A DNA stretch of 64,000 nucleotides, from contig ML976696.1 in the NCBI GenBank assembly GCA_010015655.1, positions 62,001 through 126,000 on the forward strand, written 5' to 3'. The stretch is from Bimuria novae-zelandiae CBS 107.79 (taxonomy: Eukaryota; Ascomycota; Dothideomycetes; Pleosporales; Didymosphaeriaceae). Positions 1 to 11,049 of this stretch are shown in pieces (within the stretch, counting starts at the first letter, position 1; each line of letters begins with the position of its first letter). The translations under genes and the position numbers were made by a program. The notes under the pieces were generated by a model. The model was not told where the DNA came from. It did no database searches and worked only from the letters and a program-made list of their open reading frames with translations.

Positions 1-189
1 GCAAAGGCGTTTGTTAAAGAAGCGCGAGGAGAAGCTCCTTTCTAACTTAATAAAATTTGTAGAGGAGATCGAGCGTCTCGAGGGCCTCGAAGAGCTAGAT
101 AAGGGCGTTACACGACTTGAGGATGGACTTATGCCTAGTTCTTTTAGCCTTGACTGGTCCGTCTATCCTCCGCCTTTCGATCCTGCCGG

Positions 190-3100
190 TCCTGAACCTT
201 CGGCCTTGGCTTCCCTAGATGCTCCTGGTGGAACTTCTCCAAGGCCTCTTTGCAGTTGGTAAGGTTCCCTGCTGGTTCCCACGTACTGTGGCTCTCTGGC
301 CATCCTTCCCATTTTACCAGGTACTTGTGCTGACGTCCGATCTTTTGTAGATCCCTAATCGCCTCAACCTCGTACTCCTCGTCTTCGAGTTCGAGTTGGG
401 TTTCTAGTTCGGCGTTTGATGGTGCTGGTTCCAGCAGTGATTTATGGAAGACTAGGTGTATACGTGTATCTATAGGTAACTGTAGTTTGAAATTAACTAG
501 TCCTCTAACCTCTTAGATTTCGAATAGTCCTTTTTAAAGGTTATCTAGTTTTTTACTTAGTCTCGTTATCTTAAGATTTTTTCATAAGAGGAGGACTCTA
601 TCCCCCTCCTTAAAGGTTAGTCTTATAATCCTTTTCTTATTCGCTTGTCGCGCTATTTATTTATTACGCCGCGCGATACTCTTATATAGTGTTTTATACA
701 GGTCCTACATAAGTTTAGCTTTATTAACTACGTCCTTCGCAATGCTCTAGATGTCTAATAGATCCCGGTGAGTCGTTGGCTCACATCCATGGTTGGCGTA
801 GTATGGCGAGTATCCTATAGTCGCCGATCTTGTGCTATTGTATGCCAGCTAAGCTATTAGCAACAGCTTAACCTAATTGTCTTAAAGCTTATTTATATAT
901 ATCCGAAGATATTATTCTAACGTTTAGTTTATCCGCTTAGTTTAGCCATCTATCTTAGGGTAGAAGCTCGTTATAAGCTTATATTTAATCCCTAATTTAG
1001 CTATGTACGTGGTCTAGTATAATAATGTGAATATCTTGGCCCTGTCTATAATAAACTTGTTAGGTTGTCTAACCTGTAATATTAGTTCTCGTTCCACCAC
1101 GTAGGCTAGTTCTTCTGCTAATATAGCTTCCCTAATTAGCACAAACCTTAACTCCTTAGTAAGTTAATAGATTATAACTAAAATTAAGTCGTAGGGATCC
1201 TTGTTCCCTGGTGCTAGTAATGCTAGTAACTTCACGATAAAGTCCATAGTTACGCTTAACCATGGTCTTAGGGGCGGCTTTAGTAGCTATAAGAGGCCAT
1301 AGGGCTTATGCCTCTTAGACTTATTCTTATAACAGGCTAAACAGTTGCCTAAAACCTTCTATACTGCCTAGCGTAGCCTAAGGATAGTATATTCGTTCGC
1401 GATTTAACGCGTCGTTTTAGTAATCTCTAGGTATCCCTAATTCTTATCTTCGTGTAATTTTTTAATTAGTAGCGGAGCTATCTACTTACTAATTTAGATA
1501 CGGTTTTAATAGTCCCGTGCCATTAATTTTGTAGCTTAGTAGAGGTTATACGCTTGGCAATTCTTATTCGTGAGCCTACTATAATCTTATATCCTATCCA
1601 CGACTAGTTCGTAATAGGTAAAGTCTACGCGTTGCACCTCTAGTATTAGCGCGAGCTATATCTTATTATAGCAAAGGGTTCCGTCCTTCGCGTAGGTTAG
1701 GATTATAACATAGTTACCTCTATCGTCTTCTTCTATAAGGTCTAATCGTCTACTAAGTACATCTGCCACAGCGTTTACGTTTCCTGGCAGATGCGTAATG
1801 CGAAAGTCGAATTCCACTATCTATTTAGACTATCTAGCCTGTCGTCGATTAAGCTTCTTAGTCGTTATAAAGCGTGTCAGATTAAGGTAATTAGAGAACA
1901 CCTTTATTTAATATTTAGCTCCCTTAAGCTACGCTTCCTATTACTTAAAATAGTTAATAATAGCTAGTAGTTCCTTATTGTAAATTTTATAGTTAAGCTC
2001 TACCCCTAAGAGTTTGCGTGCGTGGTAGAAGACAGGTCTCTACTTACCGTTGTCGCATTCTTGCAATAGGATGGCCCCTAGCGCATAATCTAATACGTCT
2101 GTGTAGATGCGATGTCGTCGCTCCAGGTCGTACATCTATAGTAGGGGTGCCGTTAGGAATAGGCGCTTTAGTTATTTAAAAGCTTCCTTCTCTACTTCCT
2201 ATAGAGGTCGCCATTTTCCTATCTTCGTAAGTTCTATCAGTGAAGTGGTGACCTTTAAGTAGTTCCTAATAAATTTGCGATAGAAGTTAGTAAAGCTTAA
2301 AAAGGATTAAATATCCTTTACTAATTCTAGTAGTAGCTATTCTTCTATTATCGCGATTTTCTTTGGGTCTATTTTAACACCTTCCTAGGATATTACAAAT
2401 CCTAGATATTCCGTTTCCGTGACATGGAACTCGCATTTCTTAGGGTATAGGAGCAGTTAATACTCTTGTAACTTTTATAGCACTTTTCGCACGTGTTCCT
2501 TGTGTTCTTCCAGGGTCCTATATAAATATATTAGGATATCGTCGAGGTACGCCGTGCAAAATACGTCTAAGTATTTATATAGTACTTAATTTATTAGCTC
2601 CTAGAAAGTTACTAGTGCGTTAGTTAGCCCTATAGGCATAACTATATACTCGAAAAGGCCGTATCGCGTGCGGAAAGCTATTTTCCACTTATACCCTTTC
2701 GTAATTCGAATCCTATAGAATCTATCCCAGATATCGAATTTCGTGAAGTATTTAGCTCCTTGGAGTCTATCCATAAGCTCCGTTATTAGTAGTAATAAGT
2801 AGCAATTCTTAATCGTCACGGCGTTTAACTATCTATAATCTATATAAAGTTGTAGCCTGCCGTCCTTCTTATAAACAAAGAGTATAGGGAAGGCCGCAGG
2901 GCTCTAACTAGGCCGCTATTTCCTAGAGCGCAGGTTCTTCTAGATAAGCTCCTTTAACTCTTTTTCTTATTTATATGTAAGGGGCCTTAGGCGCTCTAGC
3001 CATAGCTTAGCTCCTTCTACTAATAGTATCTTATAATCCCACTCCTTATATTTAGGTAGGACAGTCTTGTCGTATTCCTTAAATAGGTCTACGAATTCCT

Positions 3101-5690
3101 TATATTCTTCTAATAGACCAAGGTTATCTAAGACTATTTTAGTCTCCTAGACCTATATACAGTGCACCCGCCCTAGGTGTTACTTTAAGATTCTATCTAT
3201 CTTGCATACTAATATTTCTTATATCTTAGATAGTTGGCTCTCCTTTCTTGTCTAAGGTTTTCGTGGAGTTTCCCTTCCACCAGGGCTCTCCTAAGCCGTC
3301 GCTAGTGGCCTACAGGGAAGGATCGTTTGTTTAATCTAGTCTATCTATAGATTGTATTACTCTAGCTATTTATATCCTATAATAGCTTTAATGTCTCCTA
3401 TCTCTGCGATAGTAAAAACATGTTAGCTTTCTAGGCCTTTAATATTAACTTATACTAGCGCCGTCTCGAGGCGCAGCCAACCATTACTATATCCTTATAA
3501 TTAGGTCCTGTTCGCGAGTCCTATTTGCAGCAGTATCCTTTTGTTATAATATAGCATATTATATTTCTTGACCACTCGCGGGGCGATCAGACTCGCGTCT
3601 ACCCCTAGGTTAATTAGTGCTATAACATAATGTCCATGCACCGTAATATCTTTAATTAAGCGTTTCTTAATTTGGCGAGTGTCTACTTAATAAGCTATAA
3701 TAATTGCACTATTACTAGTGTAGCTCGTTGCCTAGTAATAATTTAGTTTTTTAAGTCTTCGGACTTGTTTTAGACCCCCTATAAGGCCTCTGCCTCCTAG
3801 ATCTAACCTTTAAGTCGTGCTAGCTTCAAGACTTCCTTAACTTAGTGCTACTTATATTGCTGTTAATACAGGGCGTAAGTCTCTCTAATCCTATCGGATT
3901 CGTATACTCCTTAATTCCCATGTTATAGGCAATTTAGAGTAAGGGATTCGTTCTAGGCTAATGCATTATGCCCTAGATAGCTGTCTAAGGAGGCTACCTC
4001 TTCTTATAGGCTTAAGTGTGCGAAGCACTATAGGTTATATTATTCTTACCTAATTAATAAGTAGTCCGCGTCTCTTCCTAGCTACGTATTCCCTATTATC
4101 GTGCTAGTGTCGCGGGGGTCTAAGCCCTAAGGGAACTAGCCTGTTTCGAATTTCTACTACCTATGTAACTTATAAGTAATATTAAAACATTAGTGCTAGC
4201 TATTCTATTTATAGTGCTTAGCTTAATAGGCTAGAAAGTGTTCGTAGCAGTTATTAGGCACGCTACACTAGCTCTGTTTTAGCTTATAGTATTCTAAACC
4301 TCCTAGAAAATAAGAGGCCCTAACTCTAGCCTTAAAGTGTTGTTGGCATCCTTTGCGCGTGCATTGCCACCACTTAGCGTATTTATGTCGTTCCTATATC
4401 GTGATCTGGCGTAGGTATTGCTTTGGGCGCCCCTGTAACTTTTCTGCTAGCCAGTAGGCGTCCTATGCGTGTGCTCCCTAGACAATCACTTTTACTTCGT
4501 ATTAAGATAATTAATGTAGCGTACTATTGCACATCTAGCAGGTGTCGTTAGCTAGTCTTTAAAAGATCTAGTACTTAGGAAGGGTCTTTTATTCCTCTTC
4601 CTCTTCTATTAGCTCTAGGATCTCCTGCGTAAGATCCACTTCGTTAGCTTCTATCGGCGTGAGGGTGGCTATAGCCACTTATAAGAGATTAGTCGTATTA
4701 ACCTTAGTCTCCTGACCGTCGCAGTCTTTAGTAAAGTAGCTATGTTTACTATATTAGAGGCAGGCTTTATTTTTAAACCTCCGTTTCTATTCTTCCTACA
4801 AGATGCTATTCTTGCCCTAGTAACTCTTCTTTAGTCTATACGGCTGTTTTCCCTTGCCATTTTTCTTTTTATACTATTAGGCTTTATTAGTTATAATAAT
4901 ATCTCTGTCCTGGTCTCTTCCTGCAGGCCTAGATTAATTCTCTTTTCTAGTAAGTAGCCTAGTATCGTGCTGTTTCTCTAGCTTGCGTTTATACAGGCGA
5001 TTGTCTACTTTAATTATATTATTAATAAGTTCTTCTAGGTCGTCTGCTTTTCCTTAGTAGACCAATTTGTCTTTAACTAATTCTTTTAGTCTATTATAGT
5101 AGGTAATTATGAGTGGGGCTTCCCCCCATCCGTCGAGTTCTGCCACGATCTGTTTAAACTCTAGTGTATAAAGTACTATCGATTTTTCCTGGCGTAGGCG
5201 CTAGAGGCGTAGTTTAGCTTAATATCCCTTATTAATAGTGCTAAAAATTCCTTTCATGGCCTTGCAGAAAGATTCCTAGTCCTTAAACGCGTCTTTAGTA
5301 GCGTCTAAATTATAATCCTCCACTTTACTATTCTTAAGGAAGTTATTAATTATTAGTCTAGCCTACGCGACTGCCTTATCTTGTATATTTATATAAGTAA
5401 CTAAGATCTTATCTTATTCCGTGTTAAACTTTCCTAGGTTATAGCGGATAAATAGTTCTATCTAGGTTAGGAATATTCCTGGGTGGCCCTTTCCTAAATA
5501 GGGTTTAGGCTTTAGGACCTTTAGTTAATGTTTCGTATTTTCCTATTAGCTTATCTTCTCGCTTATCTAGTTAATAATTTCTTGTAACTAGGCTATCTAA
5601 GCCGCTTATTCGATAACTATTTCTCCTAGGGTCTTTTCCTTAGGTGCCGGAGCTATAGTAGTCGAACTAGGTCCTGCTATTATACCGTAG
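190..5690 (-). pseudogene. gag-pol of Gypsy chromovirus (dead)
   Basis: The domains were read by translating the minus strand. Gag lies at about 4990-5690 and includes a PKPYLGKGHPG stretch. A CCHC-like knuckle lies at about 4740-4790, with Cys replaced by Tyr and a stop inside. The protease active-site region (ALINLGVDASLI) is at about 3580-3620 with Asp changed to Asn. Reverse transcriptase is at about 2400-2900, including an open stretch at 2601-2819 and an intact AYLDDILIY motif near 2530-2560. RNase H is near 1980-2250. Integrase is at about 950-1350, with a CLACYKNKSKRHKPYG zinc-finger end near 1300-1345 and VTMDFI catalytic Asp. A chromodomain with KYLVKWEGW and TWEP lies at about 240-345. 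Stops interrupt nearly every domain, so no product is expected. The chromodomain normally directs integration to heterochromatin. Confidence 0.85.
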
Positions 5691-5701
5691 GGTAGTTAAA
5701 G

Positions 5702-6151
5702 TGTTATAAGGCTCTTACACCTTATTCTAATCTAGGTTAGGGTGGTAAGGTATCGTGGTGCTTTATAGATTATTTAGTAGTATAAGTTAATGCGACACTT
5801 AGCGCGGCTAGATAATCTAATCTTATAATAAGTAAAATAACTATTAATCTATATAGGAGAACGTACTCGCACAGAAGATATTGTAGTTAACTACGAAGGA
5901 AGGAAATAACATAGGGAACCGTCCTTGCTATATACCTCCCCTGTCCCATAGAATCCCACGATGTCCCACATCCCTCGTTCCTGGGATTTCCTGGGATATC
6001 GTGGGACGTCACGTGACCCACGTCACGTGGTCCCACGATGTCCCATGGTCTTGGCACCTGGGGCGATCTGGGACATTACATAAGCCGAGGTGGGGCCGGC
6101 GTGCCGTCATAAGGCCTTCTCGTCCCACCCGTCGCCTTCTGGTCCATAACA
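5702..6151 (-). repeat. 5' LTR of the Gypsy element
   Basis: The 450-bp repeat begins TGTTATGG and ends TTATAACA when read on the minus strand, giving a 6-bp terminal inversion TGTTAT/ATAACA. The distal half (about 5930-6151) is GC-rich and almost free of RIP. It holds several CACGTG palindromes and repeated CCCACGATGTCCCA motifs, and a TATATAG box is visible on the minus strand. The proximal half is AT-rich. The second LTR is outside the window, so the length rests on the terminal motifs only. Confidence 0.7.
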
Positions 6152-6156
6152 TATAA

Positions 6157-7720
6157 TTAGGGTTTCTTAGCGATATTACTACTTATATCCTTTTTATCTA
6201 ATGTAGTTAGCAGTCCTATTTATTATAAAGGAACTAGGCTACCCTTTTATACTATTCTTAAATCTTAATCTAATATCTTAGTACCAGTACATTTCCTCTG
6301 TATTTTATAGCAAACTTATAGATTATTATAGCTTTTAGGTTTTTAGGTTTAATCTTTTGTGTGAATTTTTAGGGTGTATATATCTAGCTATTACATACCT
6401 AGCACTTTCCTTCTAATAGCTAGAGAAGGACCTTGTACTCTAGTACTATTTTCTATTCTGTTTTTTCTAGTGTCTCTATAATCTTAAGTTCTATATTAAA
6501 GACTTCGTTTTTATCTATTTTTAGTAGTATAGGTATTAGTGTCCGTAGCATAGCTATTACTACTTAAATAATCTAAGCCTTTTTACTTTATCCTTTATTA
6601 TTTTTTAAATAATCTTTTTCGAAGTAATCTTATTCTCTATATCCTAAGCACGCTTTTTTATTAAAGCGTTATTTTTACTCTTAGTTAAATAGTCTATTAT
6701 TATAGCCTTTCTACTACTTCTTTAGTTTCTATTCTTAAGCTTTATTAGCTATTATAATGTTTCTATTCCGGTTCTTCTATAGTTTCTAGCTTTTTTAAAT
6801 ATTAGGTTTGATACAGTTACCTTCTTGCTTTTCTAGCTATTATTTATATAATTATTTATTTATTTATATAGCTAACTTCAAGAGTTCCTCTAGATTATTT
6901 ACTTTATTATAATAAGTAAGCTTGTCCTTAACGAATTCCTTTAGCCTATTATAGTAAGCTACTTAAAGTAGGACGTTATTCTAATTAATTTTAGCCTATA
7001 TGTGTAAAAAGCGCCCTGACTACGGGCGACTCAGTCTATCCACAGTACTAAGGCGATCCCTTAGAGAGGGAAGAGAAGGGCTGCGGCGAGGGAAGTAGAT
7101 AGGCGGAAGGCCCGGATAGCGCTGGTCTAGAGCGGACTAGGGCCGTCGAGGGACCTCGACCTACGACTCGTGACAATATGCGTCTAAAATTTACTATACA
7201 GATACTAGCTAATCTAGTTTATTTAAGCCTTTATATTTTACGTTTAGTATATTATTCCTTATTACCTTCTTTAAATATAACTTAGATCTATTTCTTAAAA
7301 GATGCCTAGTCCTTAAACACTTTCTTAGTTTCATTATTATATTCTAAGATGTTATCTTTGTTTTTAAGATAATTTATAGTAAGAAGTTAAAGCTAGTTAG
7401 CTCTCTTGCCCTTTATATACATACTTACTACTAGGATTTTAGACTATTTAGTCCTAAAAACATCCTTATTATATTAGTAGTATAGTTTTATATTTATAAG
7501 AAACGCCTTAAGTTCTTCGTATTTACCTTTATAAATTTTAAGAATTTTAAAGAATATCCTTCCCGTAATTATAGTAGCTAAAATATAAGTTATTAGCTTA
7601 GTTAGCTAGTAACGTTATTAAGTTTATAATTAGCCCAAAAGTACTACTTTTTATTATGGCCCTTAAGCTATTAGTGCTTAATAGTATTATTATATTATTT
7701 TAGACCTTTAGGTAGTGAAA
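6157..7720 (-). mobile_element. Relict of a second Gypsy gag region
   Basis: AT-rich sequence that parallels the gag region of the neighbouring element. For example, the stretch at 6905-6960 (cttgtccttaacgaattcct) matches 5065-5110 with transitions, and 6700-6790 matches the area around 4840-4920. Orientation is minus. No LTR of its own was found, and all frames are broken. It is interrupted by the solo LTR at 7003-7175. It is either a diverged copy of the same family or a duplicated fragment. Confidence 0.6.
7003..7175. repeat. Un-RIPed 173-bp solo LTR with 5-bp target duplication
   Basis: A GC-rich island in AT-rich sequence begins TGTAAAAAGC and ends CTCGTGACA, with the TG...CA ends of LTRs. 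It is flanked on both sides by ATATG (6998-7002 and 7176-7180). No internal retrotransposon region remains, so it fits a solo LTR or a very short non-autonomous element. It lacks the RIP seen all around it, consistent with late insertion or with being too short to be recognised. Confidence 0.7.
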
Positions 7721-7741
7721 GTGTCATAGGGGCTATACGTA

Positions 7742-8603
7742 CCTAAGTGTTAAGCCCTTCGGGATAGCTGGTCCCAAAGGAGACTGGGGTTGGTTCTTAG
7801 CCAAAAGCGTTAGTAATATAGGTAAGGGTTATATTAATAGCTTGCGCTTATTAATAGATGCTAGTATTAAAGGTATATACGGTATAATTAAATTAATAAG
7901 AGCCTAAGTCAAATCCAAACGATTGTTAGGATCTGAACATGTATGGAACGCGGAGGACCAACGAGCCTTAGTGGAAGTGACACTCGGCGGGGTCGCGTAA
8001 CCAAGGTCACGTGATGTACCATCCAGCCAAGACATACCATCCTGCCAAGATTATGGAAGGTGTACCATCCACGGACGGCGCGACCATCCATCGGAATCTA
8101 GGGACAGTAGAAAGAGAGATGGACGGTAAGATTTACCCCTCTTATATATAAACCCACACGAATACCCTTAAGGCATTTATATTTAACCTGTTTATTAATC
8201 TATTATTTAGATCTAAATAAGCAACTTTATTAATTTAATTGTGCTGTACACACCTTTAATACTAACGCCCTTAGTGACAGGCGCAAGCTATTACTACAAC
8301 CCTCTCCCGTCCTACCAGTACTCCTGCCCGAGAACCAACCTTAGCCCCTTAGAGAATAGCTACCTCTTTGGGATCTTAACAACGATAGATTAATAACCAG
8401 GTTAAATATGAGTATGAAAGAGCCATACTCAGTGTTCCTATATACATGGCTTGTTCCTGCTCGTTGGCGAACGCTCTCTGGAGAGCAGTCACGTGACTTA
8501 GCGCCCTGCGGCGTAGTCGCCAATGACCAGCCATTCCTGGCGAATAACATAAGGGATTAGATACAAAACCGGCACAGCCTTCCCTGGATCTCAGATCCTA
8601 ACA
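7742..8603. repeat. Inverted LTR-like complex
   Basis: Two structures overlap here. First, 7742-7905 is an imperfect inverted copy of 8222-8385; both contain the AGCTTGCGC...TAGTATTAAAGGT...AATTAAATTAATAA elements. Second, 7924-8603 starts TGTTAGGATCTGA and ends with its exact reverse complement TCAGATCCTAACA. Both ends look like LTR starts and both lead inward to a TATTTAACCTG.TTATTAATCTAT motif, at about 8176-8202 forward and about 8385-8411 reverse. The interior is largely un-RIPed. No flanking duplication was found (left AACGAT, right CTAAG). It is best read as fragments of two LTRs in opposite orientation. Confidence 0.5.
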
Positions 8604-9429
8604 CTAAGCCTGTTCTAGGTAAGGGAAGAATAGGTTTAGTAGTTATACACGCCTACGTGACGCGTTAGTGCCTATATATTAATGTAGTATATATATAATA
8701 CTATAGTCTTTAATATCTTATTAATATAAATTTTTTTTTTGGCTTTTATAATTTAATTACTGTAATCGTAACTTTAATTAGATTTATATTAGTAGAGATG
8801 CGGCGCGTTAAAATTGAAGTGTTGCGTGGTGGGATGGTGCACTGACTGCCTAGGCACGGTACTTACCAGTCGCCTGCGCTCACGCCCTCGAAAAAGCCAT
8901 AAATTAGCCGGTTGTAACTTGACGTACTTTACTTCGTTCTAGCAGTAGGCGGTTAGTGCGCTACCAGTGACTTTTGCGATAGTGTGAGAGAGGGCGTGGC
9001 CACCCCTCATCTGTGATTCACACTGTGCTAGCACTACAGCGTCGGAATGCCGAGACTGCTGCCCCACAACAAAAACGCGCGAGCACCATCAAATACACCC
9101 ATGCCACAAACTAATAAATTATCATTAGGCAGCGTGCGTCTGGTATCTCAGCCGCCATCCAACCGATCAATTAATCAATTGTGTCCTCCGTGTCTCCATC
9201 TCATCTCAATCATCAACGCGGAAATATACGCAAGAATATGAAAAGGTCGCGCCCGCAGGGCAAAAGCCCGCACCTCAAAACGCCGGCCATGCTACCCTAC
9301 CAATGTGCAGTCCTCCTATTGCCGGGGGTATTATGGACGATAGCCGGATGCAAAAGTGCCAATGGCGGACTCCAATATGCAGGAACGGAACTGATGGAAG
9401 TGAAGTGAATCAAGGGGACTCCTAGTCGT
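8604..9429. other. Transition from AT-rich block to gene-rich DNA, no gene seen
   Basis: AT-rich, stop-filled sequence runs to about 8800. After that the composition changes to ordinary gene-neighbourhood DNA. No open frame with family features was recognised. The last few hundred bases may be the 3' untranslated region of the minus-strand wall-protein gene. Confidence 0.5.
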
Positions 9430-10324
9430 TTAGAGCATCAGGGCTGCTGCGAAAAGGATCACGGCGCCGAAAGTGGCGCCCTGGGTGACGGCAGAAGGAG
9501 CGGCGGCACCAGGAGCGTCGGGGGCGGCAGGGGTACCGGTCTCGGAGGGCGTCGCTGTGGGTTCGGAAGATGAGACGCGGCTCACGGGCCCGCTGGGCTT
9601 CGTGCCGTTGATGGAGGTGAGAGGGACGGCGGAAAGCGTGGAGGAGCTCTTAGCGCTCGTACTGGTAACGGTGGAAGTAGTGCCGTTGTCGCTAGACACG
9701 CTGGAGATGACGGTGGTCGACTCAGCGGTCGACGACTCAACACTTGATGACTCAGCAGTGGTGCTCGAGGGTAACGTAGACGAGCTGGTTGACGTAGGCT
9801 CCTCCACGAACGAAGCCACGATGCGGATCTCCTGGCATTGGTCGCCTATCCACTCATCGTAGAGGTTGTTGAAGGTCCCGCTCAGGCAGTTCCACCACCG
9901 CGTCGTGCCGCCAATCGCGAGCGACTTGTTCTGGCAGACGGAGAAGCCGCCCGTGTAGATGGCACCTGCCTGTGGCGGGCCGTCGAACTGGAACTGGTGG
10001 TTTGCGACGATGCTGCCGGTGCGATCCCAGCCGTCTGTAAGGACGCCATCTACGAGTGTGAGGTAGAGCGAGCCATCGGCATCCTTGGGGTACAAAGTCA
10101 GTTTAAGTCGTTGCGTCATTGGGGACAGGAGAGCGTACTGCGATAGCTGTCTCGCGCTTTCTCGCCACGCCAGATGCGGGAATATACCCGATTGTGAAAT
10201 TTCCCTTGGGGCTTCTGTCACATCCTTTTGGCGCAGGCGAGCTGGGCTCAATGCCGATTTCAACAGCTTGTGCGTAGGACGTGGCCGCAAAGGACAGCGC
10301 GGCGAGAACTGAGGCCGTGCGCAT
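9430..10324 (-). CDS. PIR-like, GPI-anchored cell wall protein
   Basis: Two exons are inferred, 10139-10324 and 9430-10083. The 55-nt intron (10084-10138) has donor GTACGC, branch CTGAC and acceptor CAAG, and the joined frame is open for 279 aa. The protein starts with a signal peptide (MRTASVLAALSFAATSYAQA), has a KR Kex2-type site near residue 58, then a domain with GSIVANHQFQFDGPPQ, YTGGFSVC and CLSGTFNNLYD. These resemble the C-terminal domain of PIR/covalently linked mannoproteins. A long Ser/Thr-rich stalk and a hydrophobic tail (AVILFAAALML) predict GPI anchoring. The role is structural, in the cell wall. Without the intron the two halves are in different frames, so a frameshift is the alternative. 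The ATG was chosen because it starts the signal peptide. Confidence 0.82.
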
Positions 10325-10901
10325 CGTGGAGGCGTGCAGGGATATCGATGTTTTGTTTGCAAATGTGCGGGGTGACAATAGACGGGAGGCACAATAGGAA
10401 CAATAGCTTTTAAATGGAGGGAGTAAAGTGTCAAATACTGCGGCGGCGTAAAACTGCGGGCGAAGAAGATATGAGCGCCGGATTGTTGGCAAAACAGGAC
10501 GAGGCTGGTACGCGTCCAAGTAATTTGTTGGTGCAACCTGCAGGGAAGTTGCGATTGGTACCTGCACATCACCCCCCAGATGGGGCAAGTGCGTGGCTAG
10601 CATGCAGCCACCAAGTCTGCACCCCGGGCGCCAAATTGCCATGACGGCATTAGCGACCGACCGAGAGAAGTGCGCCCTCGACATCGCCCTGTGAATGTGG
10701 GCGTTTCGCAACTGCCAGCGAGTTCGGTTCTCGTACCGGTTAAATCTTCTCTCTGGATGTAATATGGCCAGCGTAGCGACTCGTCCTACCTACTTCACCT
10801 TCACCTCGCGCGAAATCACGATCTACTATCGAAAGCAAACATGGATTCCAAGTTTGTATATTACCACGGCGTTACGCCACGCGCCCCACACCCGCCGCCC
10901 G

Positions 10902-10977
10902 TTGAGCTATCGGTGTTTGCAAATCCAAGTTATCGCCCATTGAGCTATCGGTGTTTGCAAATCCAAGTTACCGCCAG
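10902..10977. repeat. 38-bp tandem duplication upstream of the wall-protein gene
   Basis: Two copies (10902-10939 and 10940-10977) of a unit starting TTGAGCTATCGGTGTTTGCA are almost identical. They lie about 580-650 bp upstream of the wall-protein start, in the spacer before the 3' end of the next minus-strand gene. The remaining spacer 10325-11049 shows no gene. Confidence 0.8.
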
Positions 10978-11049
10978 CCCACCTACCACCATTCCAAAAA
11001 TATTTTCACTCCCAACCATGGATGAACGAGTCGCGGCCTCCGCATATTC

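Larger units (their letters stand above)
1..6151 (-). mobile_element. Ty3/Gypsy chromovirus, RIP-degraded, left end outside window
   Basis: This is a minus-strand LTR retrotransposon body with its 5' LTR on the right at 5702-6151. The 3' LTR lies beyond base 1. Read on the minus strand from right to left, remnants occur in canonical Gypsy order: gag capsid, CCHC knuckle, aspartic protease, reverse transcriptase, RNase H, integrase, chromodomain. Almost every frame is broken by TAG or TAA, and the body is AT-rich, as expected of RIP in Pezizomycotina. The LTR and the chromodomain end are less damaged. Because one end is missing, the target duplication cannot be tested. The five bases to the right of the LTR are TATAA. 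Confidence 0.9.

Noticed and set aside
11..262. 83-codon plus-strand open frame at the left edge
   Set aside because: It is antisense to the chromodomain end of the Gypsy pol gene, which has strong family motifs on the minus strand.
9473..10312. Several plus-strand frames over the wall-protein gene
   Set aside because: Shadows of the minus-strand coding sequence, caused by its Ser/Thr codon bias.
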